Assembly (NCBI GenBank): GCA_965226925.1
Contig: CBDDEN010000007.1
Location: 248,001-312,000 of the forward strand
DNA length: 64,000 nucleotides
Direction of reading: 5' to 3'
Origin: CBDDCX01 sp965226925
Lineage (GTDB): Bacteria > Gemmatimonadota > Gemmatimonadetes > Longimicrobiales > Gaopeijiaceae
The position numbers and the translations under genes are program-made. A model generated the notes under the pieces. It was not told the origin of the DNA and ran no database searches. It saw only the letters and a list, made by a program, of their open reading frames with translations. This document shows, in pieces, positions 1 through 8,412 of this stretch (position 1 is its first letter; every line of letters begins with the position of its first letter).

Positions 1-1
1 C

Positions 2-2095
2 GAGGTGGACGGTCTGCTCGACTTCGTGATGCCTCTCGTGGAGGGGGAGTCTCTTCGTGATCGAATCGACCGCGAGGGGAAGTTGTCCCTCGAGGATGCG
101 GTACGGATCACTCGCGAGGTTGGAGACGCCCTCGGTTACGCACACGAGCAGGGGCTCACACATCGGGACATCAAGCCCGAGAACATCCTCTTCCAGGCGG
201 GTCACGCGTTGGTCTGTGACTTTGGGATCGCGAAGGCGGCGAGTGATGCACACGGGCGACTGACCCAGACCGGGTTCGCGGTCGGCACCCTCACCTACAT
301 GAGCCCGGAGCAGGCGGGGGGAGAGGAGCGGGTCGACTCTCGGACCGACCTCTACGCCCTCGGCTGCATTCTCCACGAGATGCTCTCGGGTCAACCTCCC
401 TTCGTCGCCCCCACGTCACAGGCCATGCTCGCCAAGAAGCTCATGGGCTCGGTGAGGGATCTTTCCACCATCCGGCCGGATGTGCCGCCGACCGTCGGAG
501 AAGTCGTCTCGCGTGCTCTGGCGGTGGCCCGGGAGGACCGCTTCGACACTGCGGCAGATTTCTCCAACGCCTTGGTGCACGCGACCACCGAGGTAGCCAT
601 AGCGGAGGAGCGGCGGCGGCGGCGCCATGCCCGTCTGTGGAGAACCGCCGCACTGCTCGCCGGAGTCGCGGCCGTCAGTCTCGGGGGCTGGTGGTTGAAT
701 GAGATTGTGGGGGGGCCGCCGATCGCGCGAATTGCTCTACTTCCGCTCACGGGCCCTCAGCGAGACTCAACACCGGACTTCTTCCTGCAGGGCGTGCACG
801 AGGATCTGGTGAAAGAGTTCACCTACGCGGGAATCCGCGCCATCAATACCAACTCCGTGAAGGGCTTTGCCGGGACGGACATGCGTATCCGCGATATCGC
901 CGCCGAGTTGAATGTGGACGCAGTCATCCTGGGCTCGGCGTCGTTGAAGGGAGACCGCGTCGAGCTCGAGTTGTCGCTGGTTGACGGCGTCAGTGAGGAG
1001 TCCCGCTGGATCCGATCCTTCGAGGCGGACGTCAGCGAAATAGAGGCTCTCTATCGAAATGTGACCCGGGCGATCGCCAACGAGATCGAGACGGAACTTA
1101 GCCCGGACGCTCTGGCGCGCCTCGCCGAGTCTGCTCCGGTAGACCCACAGGTCTTCGAGGCGCTACTGCAGGCACGGTTCCACTGGCAGAAACTGACCGA
1201 AGAGGGCATCAACACGGCGCTCGACTACTACGAACTGGCGCTCGCGCGTGACTCTACCTCGGTCGAGGCCTGGCTAGGAGTTGCGGGCGTCTGGGGCCTC
1301 CGAGCACAGCAGGGGCTCGTGTCCGGGGAGGAGGCTTCCCGACGGGGCGAGGCCGCGATCGCACGGGCCGCGCTCTTGGACCCGACCGCGTCGCGGGATC
1401 CGAGGAGTCGTGCGACGCGGAGAACGTGGCTCGAGTGGAACTGGGTCGGGGGTGAGGAGGCCTTTCTGAGCGCCATCGAGACGGATCCGACCGACTCCTA
1501 TGTCAGGGCCTACTACTCGCAGCTGCTGTTCTACCTCCGACGCGTCGATGAGGCAGTCGCACAAATCGAGCTGGCGGTCGAGATGGACCCCTTCAACGCG
1601 CTGGTCCAGAGCCTCTATGCGCAGGACCTCATCTTTTTGCGGCGATACGAGGACGCCGAGGCGGTGCTCGTCCGGACCCTGGAGAGGGAGCCCGGTGCGC
1701 CCTATCCGCTGTCGACTCTTCGCACGGCCTACCACTTGCTGGAGCGTCATGACCAGGCGATCGAGGCGTGGGGGCGGTCGTACCGCTCTTTAGGGGACGT
1801 CGAGGCGGCCGACGAGCTCGAGCGCGGTTACCGGGAGGGCGGATATGATGCCGCCCTGGTCTCCGTCGCCGAGCTGTTCGTAGGGCGGCTGGCGACCAGG
1901 GAGGCGCCTCCCTGGCAGATTGCGACGCTGTACACCCGCGCCGGCAGGGCGGAGGAAGCGTTGCAGTACCTCGAGCTGGCCTATGCGGAGCAGGAACCCA
2001 ACATGCCTTCCATCAGCGTGGATCCCATCTTCGACTTCCGGAGAGACGAGCCTCGCTTCCGGGCTTTGGTCGACGGCCTGGGGTTGCCCAGGTAG
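2..2095 (+). CDS. Ser/Thr protein kinase with TolB-like and TPR C-terminus (5' partial)
   Basis: This is the 3' part of a membrane-bound Ser/Thr kinase whose N-lobe (P-loop and VAIK lysine) lies before the window. The reading frame is open to the first base, so the GTG at 5 is not the start. Visible kinase motifs are the catalytic loop HRDIKPEN (about residue 53), DFGIAK, the MSPEQ activation segment and RTDLYALG. A hydrophobic segment near residue 215-232 should cross the inner membrane. A TolB-like domain follows (IALLPLTG, then the FLQGVHEDL region), then TPR-like helices to the C-terminus. The layout matches the PknB/TPR fusions common in Gemmatimonadota and Acidobacteriota. The extracytoplasmic part presumably senses or scaffolds; the target is unknown. 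Confidence 0.9.
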   Translation, partial: EVDGLLDFVMPLVEGESLRDRIDREGKLSLEDAVRITREVGDALGYAHEQGLTHRDIKPENILFQAGHALVCDFGIAKAASDAHGRLTQTGFAVGTLTYMSPEQAGGEERVDSRTDLYALGCILHEMLSGQPPFVAPTSQAMLAKKLMGSVRDLSTIRPDVPPTVGEVVSRALAVAREDRFDTAADFSNALVHATTEVAIAEERRRRRHARLWRTAALLAGVAAVSLGGWWLNEIVGGPPIARIALLPLTGPQRDSTPDFFLQGVHEDLVKEFTYAGIRAINTNSVKGFAGTDMRIRDIAAELNVDAVILGSASLKGDRVELELSLVDGVSEESRWIRSFEADVSEIEALYRNVTRAIANEIETELSPDALARLAESAPVDPQVFEALLQARFHWQKLTEEGINTALDYYELALARDSTSVEAWLGVAGVWGLRAQQGLVSGEEASRRGEAAIARAALLDPTASRDPRSRATRRTWLEWNWVGGEEAFLSAIETDPTDSYVRAYYSQLLFYLRRVDEAVAQIELAVEMDPFNALVQSLYAQDLIFLRRYEDAEAVLVRTLEREPGAPYPLSTLRTAYHLLERHDQAIEAWGRSYRSLGDVEAADELERGYREGGYDAALVSVAELFVGRLATREAPPWQIATLYTRAGRAEEALQYLELAYAEQEPNMPSISVDPIFDFRRDEPRFRALVDGLGLPR

Positions 2096-2160
2096 GCCCT
2101 ATCGGTACCCCCGTGGCGAGTGATCGCACCTATCTCATCGGCCTCTGTACTCGCTGACGA

Positions 2161-2838
2161 TCACTCCGGCTTGCGCGCGACCCAGATGACGTGCCTCGAG
2201 CCCTTCCCGCGGTGTGCCCGCATGGCGACCTCCTCGGTCTCGAACCCGACTCGTCGCAGGCGCTTGGTGAACGCCTTATCCGAGTGGGCCGACCAGACCG
2301 TTAGCACCCCGTTGGGCCGCAGCGCTTGGTAGGAGGCGCGGAGGCCCGCCCCCGAGTAGAGCCAATCATTGTCGTCCTTGGTCAATCCCTCGGGGCCGTT
2401 GTCCACGTCCAGCATGATGGCGTCGAAGGATCCGGACTCACCCCTCAGCAGGACGCAAACGTCCATCTCCCGAACCGTCACGCGCTCATCGCGAAGAGGA
2501 TTTCCGGCGCGCTCCCCGGCGAGACCTCGGTTCCACTCGACCACCGCGGGTACCAACTCGGCGACGACGACTTCGGCGTCGTTGCCGAGTTGTCGGAGTG
2601 CCGAAGCCAGGGTGAACCCCATGCCCAGGCCGCCGATCAGCACCCGCGCCTGGGTGCGGTCCGCGACTTCGGCGCACGCGATCTCGGCCAGCGCGTCCGC
2701 GGATCCGTGGGTGCGGGTACTCATCAAGTCCTGACCGCCCGCGACCTTGATGATGTAGTCCTCGCCGTGCCGGTAGAGGCTGATCTCCCCGCCGTCACCC
2801 GGGACCTGGGCGGTATCCAGAAGGACCAAGCGCTTCAT
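2161..2838 (-). CDS. Spermidine-synthase-like SAM methyltransferase fold protein
   Basis: The 225-residue protein has the Rossmann signature VLIGGLGMGFTLASALR (about residue 65), then VVVAELVPAVVEWNR, an acidic strand end that would bind SAM or decarboxylated SAM. FDAIMLDVDNGPEG corresponds to the spermidine-synthase active-site strand. It is shorter than true SpeE (about 280 residues) and lacks a clear N-terminal beta domain, so polyamine synthesis is not assured. I chose the ATG at 2838, which gives a 4-nt ATGA overlap with the Smr gene upstream and so translational coupling; an in-frame start at 2856 would overlap more. Confidence 0.75.
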   Translation of the reverse strand: MKRLVLLDTAQVPGDGGEISLYRHGEDYIIKVAGGQDLMSTRTHGSADALAEIACAEVADRTQARVLIGGLGMGFTLASALRQLGNDAEVVVAELVPAVVEWNRGLAGERAGNPLRDERVTVREMDVCVLLRGESGSFDAIMLDVDNGPEGLTKDDNDWLYSGAGLRASYQALRPNGVLTVWSAHSDKAFTKRLRRVGFETEEVAMRAHRGKGSRHVIWVARKPE

Positions 2839-3182
2839 CGGACCCGCACCACCCACCCACCGCCGCCCATCATTCCGGCGTACTCCTCCACGTGTTCGGC
2901 CATCTCCCCGGTCAGCATCTCTCTGACGAGCCCGTGTAGTACGGGGGCCCCATCAGACCGGACGCCCTTGCCGGTGATGATGTGCACGACACGTCCCGAC
3001 GACGTTCGGGAGTGCGACGTGAGCAGGTTTCTCACCTGCGATCGAGCCTGCTCTCCGGTCAGGTGGTGCAGGTCCAGGCTCGCGACCGCCATCTCACTCA
3101 GGAGCTTGACGACACCGATCAGTGCGGGAGACTCGGCTGCGGGCTCGGCCGCCTTCTCCCCTCGCTTGCGGCGCTTGCTCAC
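2835..3182 (-). CDS. Smr (MutS2 C-terminal-like) domain protein
   Basis: A 115-residue protein with a basic N-terminus and a stand-alone Smr domain. The family motifs LDLHHLTGEQA (residues about 35-46) and HIITGKGVRS (about 68-77) are present; Smr domains nick or cleave branched DNA or stalled mRNA. It is short, essentially only the Smr fold. It overlaps the downstream methyltransferase gene by 4 nt, so the pair is probably co-transcribed. The biological substrate cannot be deduced from sequence. Confidence 0.8.
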   Translation of the reverse strand: MSKRRKRGEKAAEPAAESPALIGVVKLLSEMAVASLDLHHLTGEQARSQVRNLLTSHSRTSSGRVVHIITGKGVRSDGAPVLHGLVREMLTGEMAEHVEEYAGMMGGGGWVVRVR

Positions 3183-3215
3183 GTCGTTCGAGGCTTCTGG
3201 AAGCGGATCACGTGT

Positions 3216-3900
3216 CTACGTTCCCCCCATCCGCGCCAGCTCGGCCTCGGCCGCGATGAATCCGAACACAGCCCACTGGCGGGCCCGGCCCGCCAGTGGG
3301 CGCCTGTAGGTGGCCCTGGCTTCGTCTTCCCGGCCGTTGGACTGGTGCCAGTACCCCACTCCGTACCCCGCCGTGGTGCTGCCAAGGGTGGCTTCCGCTG
3401 CTGCGGGCCCCAGGATGTCTTCCTCGGTGCGCCTTCCCCGGAAGAGCAGGAGCAGGTCCAGGCATCCGCCGCTCTCGATCAAGTCCATGTCCTCGCTTAC
3501 CGACTCCAACACCCTCTGGGCCTCGTCGGTTCTGCCGAGTCGGTCCAGCGTCATGTACCGCCAGTATGCGGTGGCCACCTTGCTGTCGTCGTGCTCCGAA
3601 ACGCGGGCACACTGCTCGTACGCCTCGGCCGCCTCCTCGAACTCGCCCTTCAGGTAGTGGGCCAGTCCCAGGTGGTACCAGATGTTGAACTGGAGCGTGC
3701 TGGTCGGGATACCTCTCGCGTTCGGCAGCCCGTCGGGCTCCACCTGATCGGGCAGCCCGTCGGTCAGCTCCGCGGCCCGACGGAAGTCCGCGATGGCGTT
3801 GTCCAACTCTCGGACGCTCACGTAGCGATGACCCCTGTGCCGATACAGGCGTGCTTCGTCCGGATGGAGGGTGATGGCCCGCGTGTAGATGTCGATTGGC
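3216..3900 (-). pseudogene. TPR protein, 5' end lost at IS1595 element
   Basis: The C-terminal ~225 residues of a TPR protein are readable. From the GTG at 3821 the protein has two or three TPR helices (WYHLGLAHYLKGEFEEAAEAYEQ) and ends in AAEAELARMGG. Upstream of that GTG the frame continues with good TPR coding (IYTRAITLHPDEARLYRHRG), so 3821 is not the native start. The homology stops at about 3897, exactly where the left inverted repeat of the IS element begins. The missing N-terminus is not found on the other side of the element, which abuts ettA. This looks like disruption by insertion plus an adjacent deletion. The remnant might still be translated from internal GTGs. Confidence 0.65.
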
Positions 3901-3921
3901 GGTTGTATATCTCTTGCACGG
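3893..3921 (+). repeat. Left terminal inverted repeat of IS1595 element
   Basis: Pairs with 6467-6495 on the opposite strand. Matching blocks are CGATTGG, TTGTA and TTGCACGG; six positions differ. It lies exactly at the point where the TPR gene's coding similarity ends. Confidence 0.6.
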
Positions 3922-3957
3922 CTGTCCCTATCGCAGTATATTGATTGTATGGCATCG

Positions 3958-4119
3958 TTACTCGGTTTTCGGCTCTTTCGGCTCGCTTTCCTGAGCCACG
4001 CGTTTCAACTCCTTCACGACGCGTTTGCTGAACACCTTCTGCATGATCTCGTCTCCCGTGAGTTTGCTCACGTCCTTGGGGAGCCGGTCCTTCTCTCTGC
4101 GCTTGGTGGAATCAACCAT
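3958..4119 (-). CDS. Small charged hypothetical protein, IS passenger
   Basis: A 53-residue frame beginning with an ATG at 4119 that shares a CATG with the start of the divergent transposase. The protein is highly charged (RREKDRLPKD, then KRVVKELKRVAQE) and looks like a genuine short helical protein rather than a shadow, because most of it lies outside the transposase frame. The frame can be extended upstream to 4287, antisense to the transposase. It lies inside the IS element; I do not recognise a function. A regulatory role in transposition is only a guess. Confidence 0.45.
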   Translation of the reverse strand: MVDSTKRREKDRLPKDVSKLTGDEIMQKVFSKRVVKELKRVAQESEPKEPKTE

Positions 4120-5029
4120 GTCGAGCACCGCCAATATCAATCTGATGTCGTTGATGGATCGCTTCGGAACCGAAGAGACCTGCCGGGAATACCTCGAAAA
4201 GCTGCGCTGGCCGTCTGGTGTCGCCTGCCCGCGTTGCGGTGACATGTCCGTATCCGAGATCACCACTCGGGACCAGTTCGATTGCAACGGATGCCGCTAC
4301 CGCTTCTCTGTGACCTCGGGGACGATCTTCGACAACACCAAGCTTCCTCTGCGGAAGTGGTTCGTGGCCATGTACCTGATGATCGAGTCTAAGAAGGGGA
4401 TCAGCGCGAACCAGATGAAGCGCACCCTCGGAGTCTCCTACAAGACCGCTTGGCACCTCTGTCACCGCATCCGTGAGGCCATGACTACCGACCGCTTCGA
4501 GGGACCGACGCTGTTCGGGATCATCGAAGTGGACGAGACGTTTGTCGGTGGTCGCCAGCGAGGCAAGGGCAGAGGACCCTACTCGACGACCAACAAGTCC
4601 ATCGTCGTGGGTGCCGTGCAGCGTGACGGGCGCGTCCGCCTGGAGCGCATCCCGAACACGAAACGGGCCACCTTGGACGACTTCATCAAGCGCACCGTCA
4701 CCGATGAAGCCCTCGCCATCTACACCGACGAGTTTCCGGCCTACCGTGGCCTCGGGGACCGTATGGGCATCGAGCATGACACCGTGCAGCACAACCTCGA
4801 CGAATGGGTCGTGGGCGATGTCCACACGAACAGCGTCGAAGGCATGTGGAGCCTGTTCAAGCGTTCCGTCATGGGTGCCTTCCACAAGATCAGCGTGAAG
4901 CATATGGACCGTTACCTCGAAGAGCTTGAATGGCGCTTCAACAACAGGGATAACCCGCTCATTTTCCGGGATCTTCTTCTTCGGATTCTTGACGGGAAGG
5001 CTCTTCGCTATCGAAGCTTGACGGCATAG
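4118..5029 (+). CDS. IS1595 family (ISXO2-like) transposase
   Basis: A 303-residue DDE/N-type transposase. The N-terminus has the IS1595 zinc ribbon CPRCGDM...CNGCRYRFS (about residues 33-57), then an HTH-like segment (SANQMKRTLGVSYKTAWHLCHRIREAM). The catalytic core shows VDETFVGG, the IYTDEFPAYRGL strand and HTNSVEGMWSLFKR, typical of the family. I chose the ATG at 4118, giving the family-like start before LMDRFGTEETCREYL; upstream in-frame ATGs add non-homologous sequence. Full length for the family, so it could be active. Its last 71 bases overlap the convergent passenger gene. Confidence 0.93.
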   Translation: MSSTANINLMSLMDRFGTEETCREYLEKLRWPSGVACPRCGDMSVSEITTRDQFDCNGCRYRFSVTSGTIFDNTKLPLRKWFVAMYLMIESKKGISANQMKRTLGVSYKTAWHLCHRIREAMTTDRFEGPTLFGIIEVDETFVGGRQRGKGRGPYSTTNKSIVVGAVQRDGRVRLERIPNTKRATLDDFIKRTVTDEALAIYTDEFPAYRGLGDRMGIEHDTVQHNLDEWVVGDVHTNSVEGMWSLFKRSVMGAFHKISVKHMDRYLEELEWRFNNRDNPLIFRDLLLRILDGKALRYRSLTA

Positions 5030-6437
5030 CCAGCCGCTTCAATGACTCCTGAATAAGCTCAAAGTCCTTCACGTAGCCCGGACCGCTTGCGTTATACGCT
5101 CGGCTCTTCTCCAAGAGCGTATCTTTGGCCTCATCCACTTTGGCACGACTAGCACCCCCCATCTCCACCTCCGCAACGACATCGACGAAGTGATCGCGGG
5201 CTCGCTTCAACTGCTCCGCCGGTGGGTAGACAGAGAGGTCGCCCAACTCAAGCGCCTTCAGGGACTCTTCGTACTCGCCGCCCGATTTCCCGAGGACGGC
5301 CCCAAGATCAACCCCCAATTGCTTCGCAGCCCGCTTGATATCGCGTCGCAAGAGGCCGCGCATGTGTCCATGGGAACCCACAGCAATCAGGTCAACGGGG
5401 CCGTACTTCTTCTCGACCGCCTCTATCGTTTCCTCGCTCAGGAAGGGCTTCATCTCAGGGTAGTGTTCCCCGTACATGAAGCTCAGTCGCTTCATGAGCA
5501 GACCAGCGTCTACGGGGTTCAGTGGTGCCTTCACGGCCCCCCACCAGGCCCTTAGCCGCTCCTCACGGTCTACCAGGCCCATCTCGCGGATGTCGCCCGG
5601 AACGGGGATTAAGACAACACCCCGGTTGGGGGCGTCAGGAATAGAATCGGGATCGACTTCAATCCCATGGTCGTTCTTCAGGTGGCGGACCAGTAGACTC
5701 TTGTCGAGGTTCTTGAACGGGCATTGCCCGCACTCGTAGTTGGGATACTGATTCCAACGGGAAACCCTGTAGGGTGCCGTCTCGGGATGAACTGTTGTTG
5801 ACGCCTTCTCAGATGCAAGCGGCGAGGCGAGACTCGGTAGAGGCGGTAGCCGAGTCCGCGCATACCAAGGGGTGCGCCATTCTTCCCACCGCCATCCCGC
5901 GTGATATCGGCGATGGTGGCAGGAGAAAAAGAAAGTGCGCTGGACGGCACGTATGTTCTCGCCCGTAACCCGTAGCGTAATGAGGGTTATGCCCCCCTCC
6001 CAGATTTTGTGAGGGCCGAGGCGGGCCACCGGATGCGGGAAGTCAGCGCACACCACTTCGATCCCTGGGTCGTCATCAGCGACAATATCGAGTAGATCGC
6101 CGCCCGTGTCTTGCCAGTGCAGGCGGATTGTTGGGATATCGGAGCGGCGGTGGACACCACCTGGCCTAATCTCACGAACGGACACAACACGCACGGCACA
6201 TTTCTTTGCAGCCACCCGACCCTTGTTGTGGATCTTTACGCGAGCCCGGAAACCCTGGCTTGCATCGTAGCGTGGCTTGGGGCGCACGATGGGCCGATAT
6301 GCACGAAGCGACTCCGCGATTCCCAAAGCGCCGCCCACGAGAAGGGTTGCCCCAAGGATGCCAAAACCAGCTATCACGGCAGCTCCGGCGGCGCACACGG
6401 CGCTCCAGAGAGTGATATGCCCGGTCTTGTCTTCCAT
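4959..6437 (-). CDS. Membrane-anchored protein with C2H2 zinc finger, IS passenger
   Basis: A 492-residue protein of unknown function. Residues 10-38 are a long hydrophobic stretch, probably one or two membrane helices. Residues about 45-170 look like a beta-rich domain. At C236-X2-C239-X12-H252-X4-H257 there is a textbook C2H2 zinc finger, and the C-terminus is helical, ending in an acidic tail (DSEEPSRQESEEEDPGK). The gene lies between the transposase and the right inverted repeat, and its 3' end overlaps the transposase by 71 nt on the opposite strand, so it seems to be fixed cargo of the element. No catalytic motif is recognised. Confidence 0.6.
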   Translation of the reverse strand: MEDKTGHITLWSAVCAAGAAVIAGFGILGATLLVGGALGIAESLRAYRPIVRPKPRYDASQGFRARVKIHNKGRVAAKKCAVRVVSVREIRPGGVHRRSDIPTIRLHWQDTGGDLLDIVADDDPGIEVVCADFPHPVARLGPHKIWEGGITLITLRVTGENIRAVQRTFFFSCHHRRYHAGWRWEEWRTPWYARTRLPPLPSLASPLASEKASTTVHPETAPYRVSRWNQYPNYECGQCPFKNLDKSLLVRHLKNDHGIEVDPDSIPDAPNRGVVLIPVPGDIREMGLVDREERLRAWWGAVKAPLNPVDAGLLMKRLSFMYGEHYPEMKPFLSEETIEAVEKKYGPVDLIAVGSHGHMRGLLRRDIKRAAKQLGVDLGAVLGKSGGEYEESLKALELGDLSVYPPAEQLKRARDHFVDVVAEVEMGGASRAKVDEAKDTLLEKSRAYNASGPGYVKDFELIQESLKRLAMPSSFDSEEPSRQESEEEDPGK

Positions 6438-6466
6438 GCACCGGAAGCTAACTGATGCGCAGTATC

Positions 6467-6495
6467 CCGTGCAACAGGGTTACAATCACCAATCG
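6467..6495 (-). repeat. Right terminal inverted repeat of IS1595 element
   Basis: Reverse complement of this stretch matches 3893-3921 at 23 of 29 positions. It sits 30 bp upstream of the 492-residue passenger gene start, so its inner part may double as promoter DNA. Confidence 0.6.
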
Positions 6496-6530
6496 TTTTT
6501 CTTCCGTGCTCGGTGCTCGTTCAAGATCCT

Positions 6531-8210
6531 CTAGGGTGCGAGCCTCTTGTACTTGATGCGGTGAGGCTGATCGGCCTCCGCTCCGAGGCGCCGACGTCGG
6601 TCCTCCTCGTATTCCTCGTAGTTGCCCTGGAACCAGACCGCCTTGCTCTCGCCCTCGAAGGCCAGAATGTGCGTCGCGATCCGGTCCAGGAACCAGCGAT
6701 CGTGAGAGATCACCATGACGGACCCCGCGAACGAGAGCAGTGCCTCTTCGAGTGCGCGTAATGTGTCCACGTCCAGATCGTTGGTGGGCTCATCCAGCAG
6801 AATGAGGTTTCCACCCTCCTTCAGGAGCTTGGCGAGGTGCAGACGATTGCGCTCGCCCCCCGACAGCACCCCTACTTTCCTCTGCTGATCCGCGCCTCGG
6901 AAGTTGAACCAAGAGAGGTATGCCCGCGGATTCACCTCGACCCTCCCGAAGTGGAGGATCTCCTGGCCCTGCGCCACCTCCTCGAATACGGTCTTCTCGG
7001 GGTCGAGGTCCATCCTGGACTGGTCGACGTAGGCCACCTGCACGGTCTGACCTAGCCGCACGACGCCTTCGTCCGCCGCCTCCTGACCGGTGATCATGCG
7101 GAGAAGGGTCGTCTTGCCGGCCCCGTTGGGGCCGATGATACCCACGATCGCCCCCGGCGGGAGCGAAAAGGAGAGGTCCTCCAGCAACAAGACGTCTTCG
7201 TAACCTTTTCTTACACCCTCACAGAGAACGACGTCGTTGCCCAGGCGAGGGCCTTTGGGGATGAGGATCTCTGCCGTCTTGACCAGCTCGCGCTCGTCCT
7301 GGGCGAGCAGGTCCTCATACGCACCGAGACGCGCCTTCCCCTTGGCGTGACGGGCCCGGGGGGCCATGCGGATCCACTCCAGCTCGCGCTCGAGTGTACT
7401 CTGTCGGGTCGACGCCTGCTTCTCCTCGACGCGTAGTCTCTCCTGCTTCTGCTCGAGCCACGACGAGTAGTTGCCTTTCCAGGGGATTCCCTCGCCGCGG
7501 TCGAGCTCGAGGATCCACTCGGCGACGTTGTCGAGGAAGTACCGGTCGTGCGTGATGGCGACGATGGTTCCCGCAAAGTCCGTCAGGTATCGCTCGAGCC
7601 ACGCGACCGACTCGGCGTCCAGGTGGTTCGTAGGTTCGTCCAGCAGGAGCATGTCGGGCGCCTCGAGAAGCACACGGCAAAGGGCCACGCGCCTCCGTTC
7701 ACCGCCGGAAAGTGTCGTGACGTCCGCGTCGGGGGGAGGCAGCCGGAGGGCATCCATCGCGATCTCCACCCGTCGATCCAGGTCCCATGCGTTCGAGGCG
7801 TCGATGCGATCCTGAAGGCGCGACTGCTTCTCAATGAGGGCCTCCATTTCCTCGGCGCTCATCGGTTCGGCGAACTTCATGCTGACCTCCTCGAACTGGG
7901 TGAGGAGTTCACGGGTCTCACGGACACCTTCTTCGACGTTGCCTCGAACGTCGAGGCCGGGATCCAGCTCAGGCTCTTGGGCCAAGTAGCTCACGCGCGT
8001 GCCCTTGGCGGCCCAGGCCTCTCCCAAGAAGTCGTCGTCGAGCCCTGCCATGATGCGCAGTAGCGTGCTCTTGCCGGACCCGTTGGGTCCTACGACCCCG
8101 ATCTTCGCCCCGTGGAAGAACGACAACCAGATGCCCCTGAGGATCTCGCGTTTTGGGGGAACCAGCTTGCGCAGGTCCTTCATGACATAGATGAACTGCT
8201 CGTTGCTCAT
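6531..8210 (-). CDS. ettA: Energy-dependent translational throttle protein EttA (ABC-F)
   Basis: A 559-residue ABC-F ATPase, the usual EttA length (about 555). It has two ABC cassettes without membrane domains. The first has GPNGSGKST (about residue 40), signature LSGGERRRVAL and Walker B LLLDEPTNHLD; the second has GPNGAGKTT, LSGGERNRLHLAK and LILLDEPTNDLD. The linker contains the EttA-type region ELEWIRMAPRARHAKGKAR. EttA binds the ribosomal E site and gates entry into elongation according to ATP/ADP. The gene stands alone; its 3' end faces the IS element. Confidence 0.95.
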   Translation of the reverse strand: MSNEQFIYVMKDLRKLVPPKREILRGIWLSFFHGAKIGVVGPNGSGKSTLLRIMAGLDDDFLGEAWAAKGTRVSYLAQEPELDPGLDVRGNVEEGVRETRELLTQFEEVSMKFAEPMSAEEMEALIEKQSRLQDRIDASNAWDLDRRVEIAMDALRLPPPDADVTTLSGGERRRVALCRVLLEAPDMLLLDEPTNHLDAESVAWLERYLTDFAGTIVAITHDRYFLDNVAEWILELDRGEGIPWKGNYSSWLEQKQERLRVEEKQASTRQSTLERELEWIRMAPRARHAKGKARLGAYEDLLAQDERELVKTAEILIPKGPRLGNDVVLCEGVRKGYEDVLLLEDLSFSLPPGAIVGIIGPNGAGKTTLLRMITGQEAADEGVVRLGQTVQVAYVDQSRMDLDPEKTVFEEVAQGQEILHFGRVEVNPRAYLSWFNFRGADQQRKVGVLSGGERNRLHLAKLLKEGGNLILLDEPTNDLDVDTLRALEEALLSFAGSVMVISHDRWFLDRIATHILAFEGESKAVWFQGNYEEYEEDRRRRLGAEADQPHRIKYKRLAP

Positions 8211-8319
8211 CGTAGGGAATCCACTTCACGCAGGGTTGCCGACCTGTGGGGGGCACAATCTAAGCACACGGACTCACTCTTGGAATCGAAGGATCGACTC
8301 ATTCCCGATCCCGACGTTG

Positions 8320-8347
8320 TTGATAGTTCCGATCAACGAAGTAGACT
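8320..8347 (+). promoter_or_regulatory. Possible sigma-70 promoter for hemY
   Basis: TTGATA at 8320-8325, a 16-bp spacer and TAGACT at 8342-8347, in the 200-bp gap between the divergent ettA and hemY genes. Match is reasonable in GC-rich DNA but not proof. Confidence 0.3.
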
Positions 8348-8412
8348 CTCACGGGTCGTTTAATGACGCGCGGCGCGTTTCCGAGAGTCTTCCAGAGCAG
8401 CCTCGACACCGA

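Larger units (their letters stand above)
3893..6495. mobile_element. IS1595-family element with passenger genes
   Basis: A 2.6-kb unit bounded by an imperfect inverted repeat: 29-nt arms at 3893-3921 and 6467-6495 match at 23 of 29 positions, including the outer CGATTGG and inner TTGCACGG. It carries an IS1595/ISXO2-type transposase, a 53-codon divergent frame and a convergent 492-codon membrane/zinc-finger protein. IS1595 elements are known to carry passenger genes. No 8-bp target duplication is visible (left flank GTAGATGT, right flank TTTTTCTT), consistent with a deletion next to the element. Exact ends are uncertain by several bases. Confidence 0.65.

Noticed and set aside
2326..3944. Long plus-strand frames across the methyltransferase, Smr and TPR region
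   Set aside because: They oppose three recognisable minus-strand genes and contain no motif.
3921..3945. GGCTGTCCC at 3920 as the outer end of the IS
   Set aside because: No matching inverted copy was found on the right side, whereas the 29-nt repeat starting at 3893 has a clear partner at 6467-6495.
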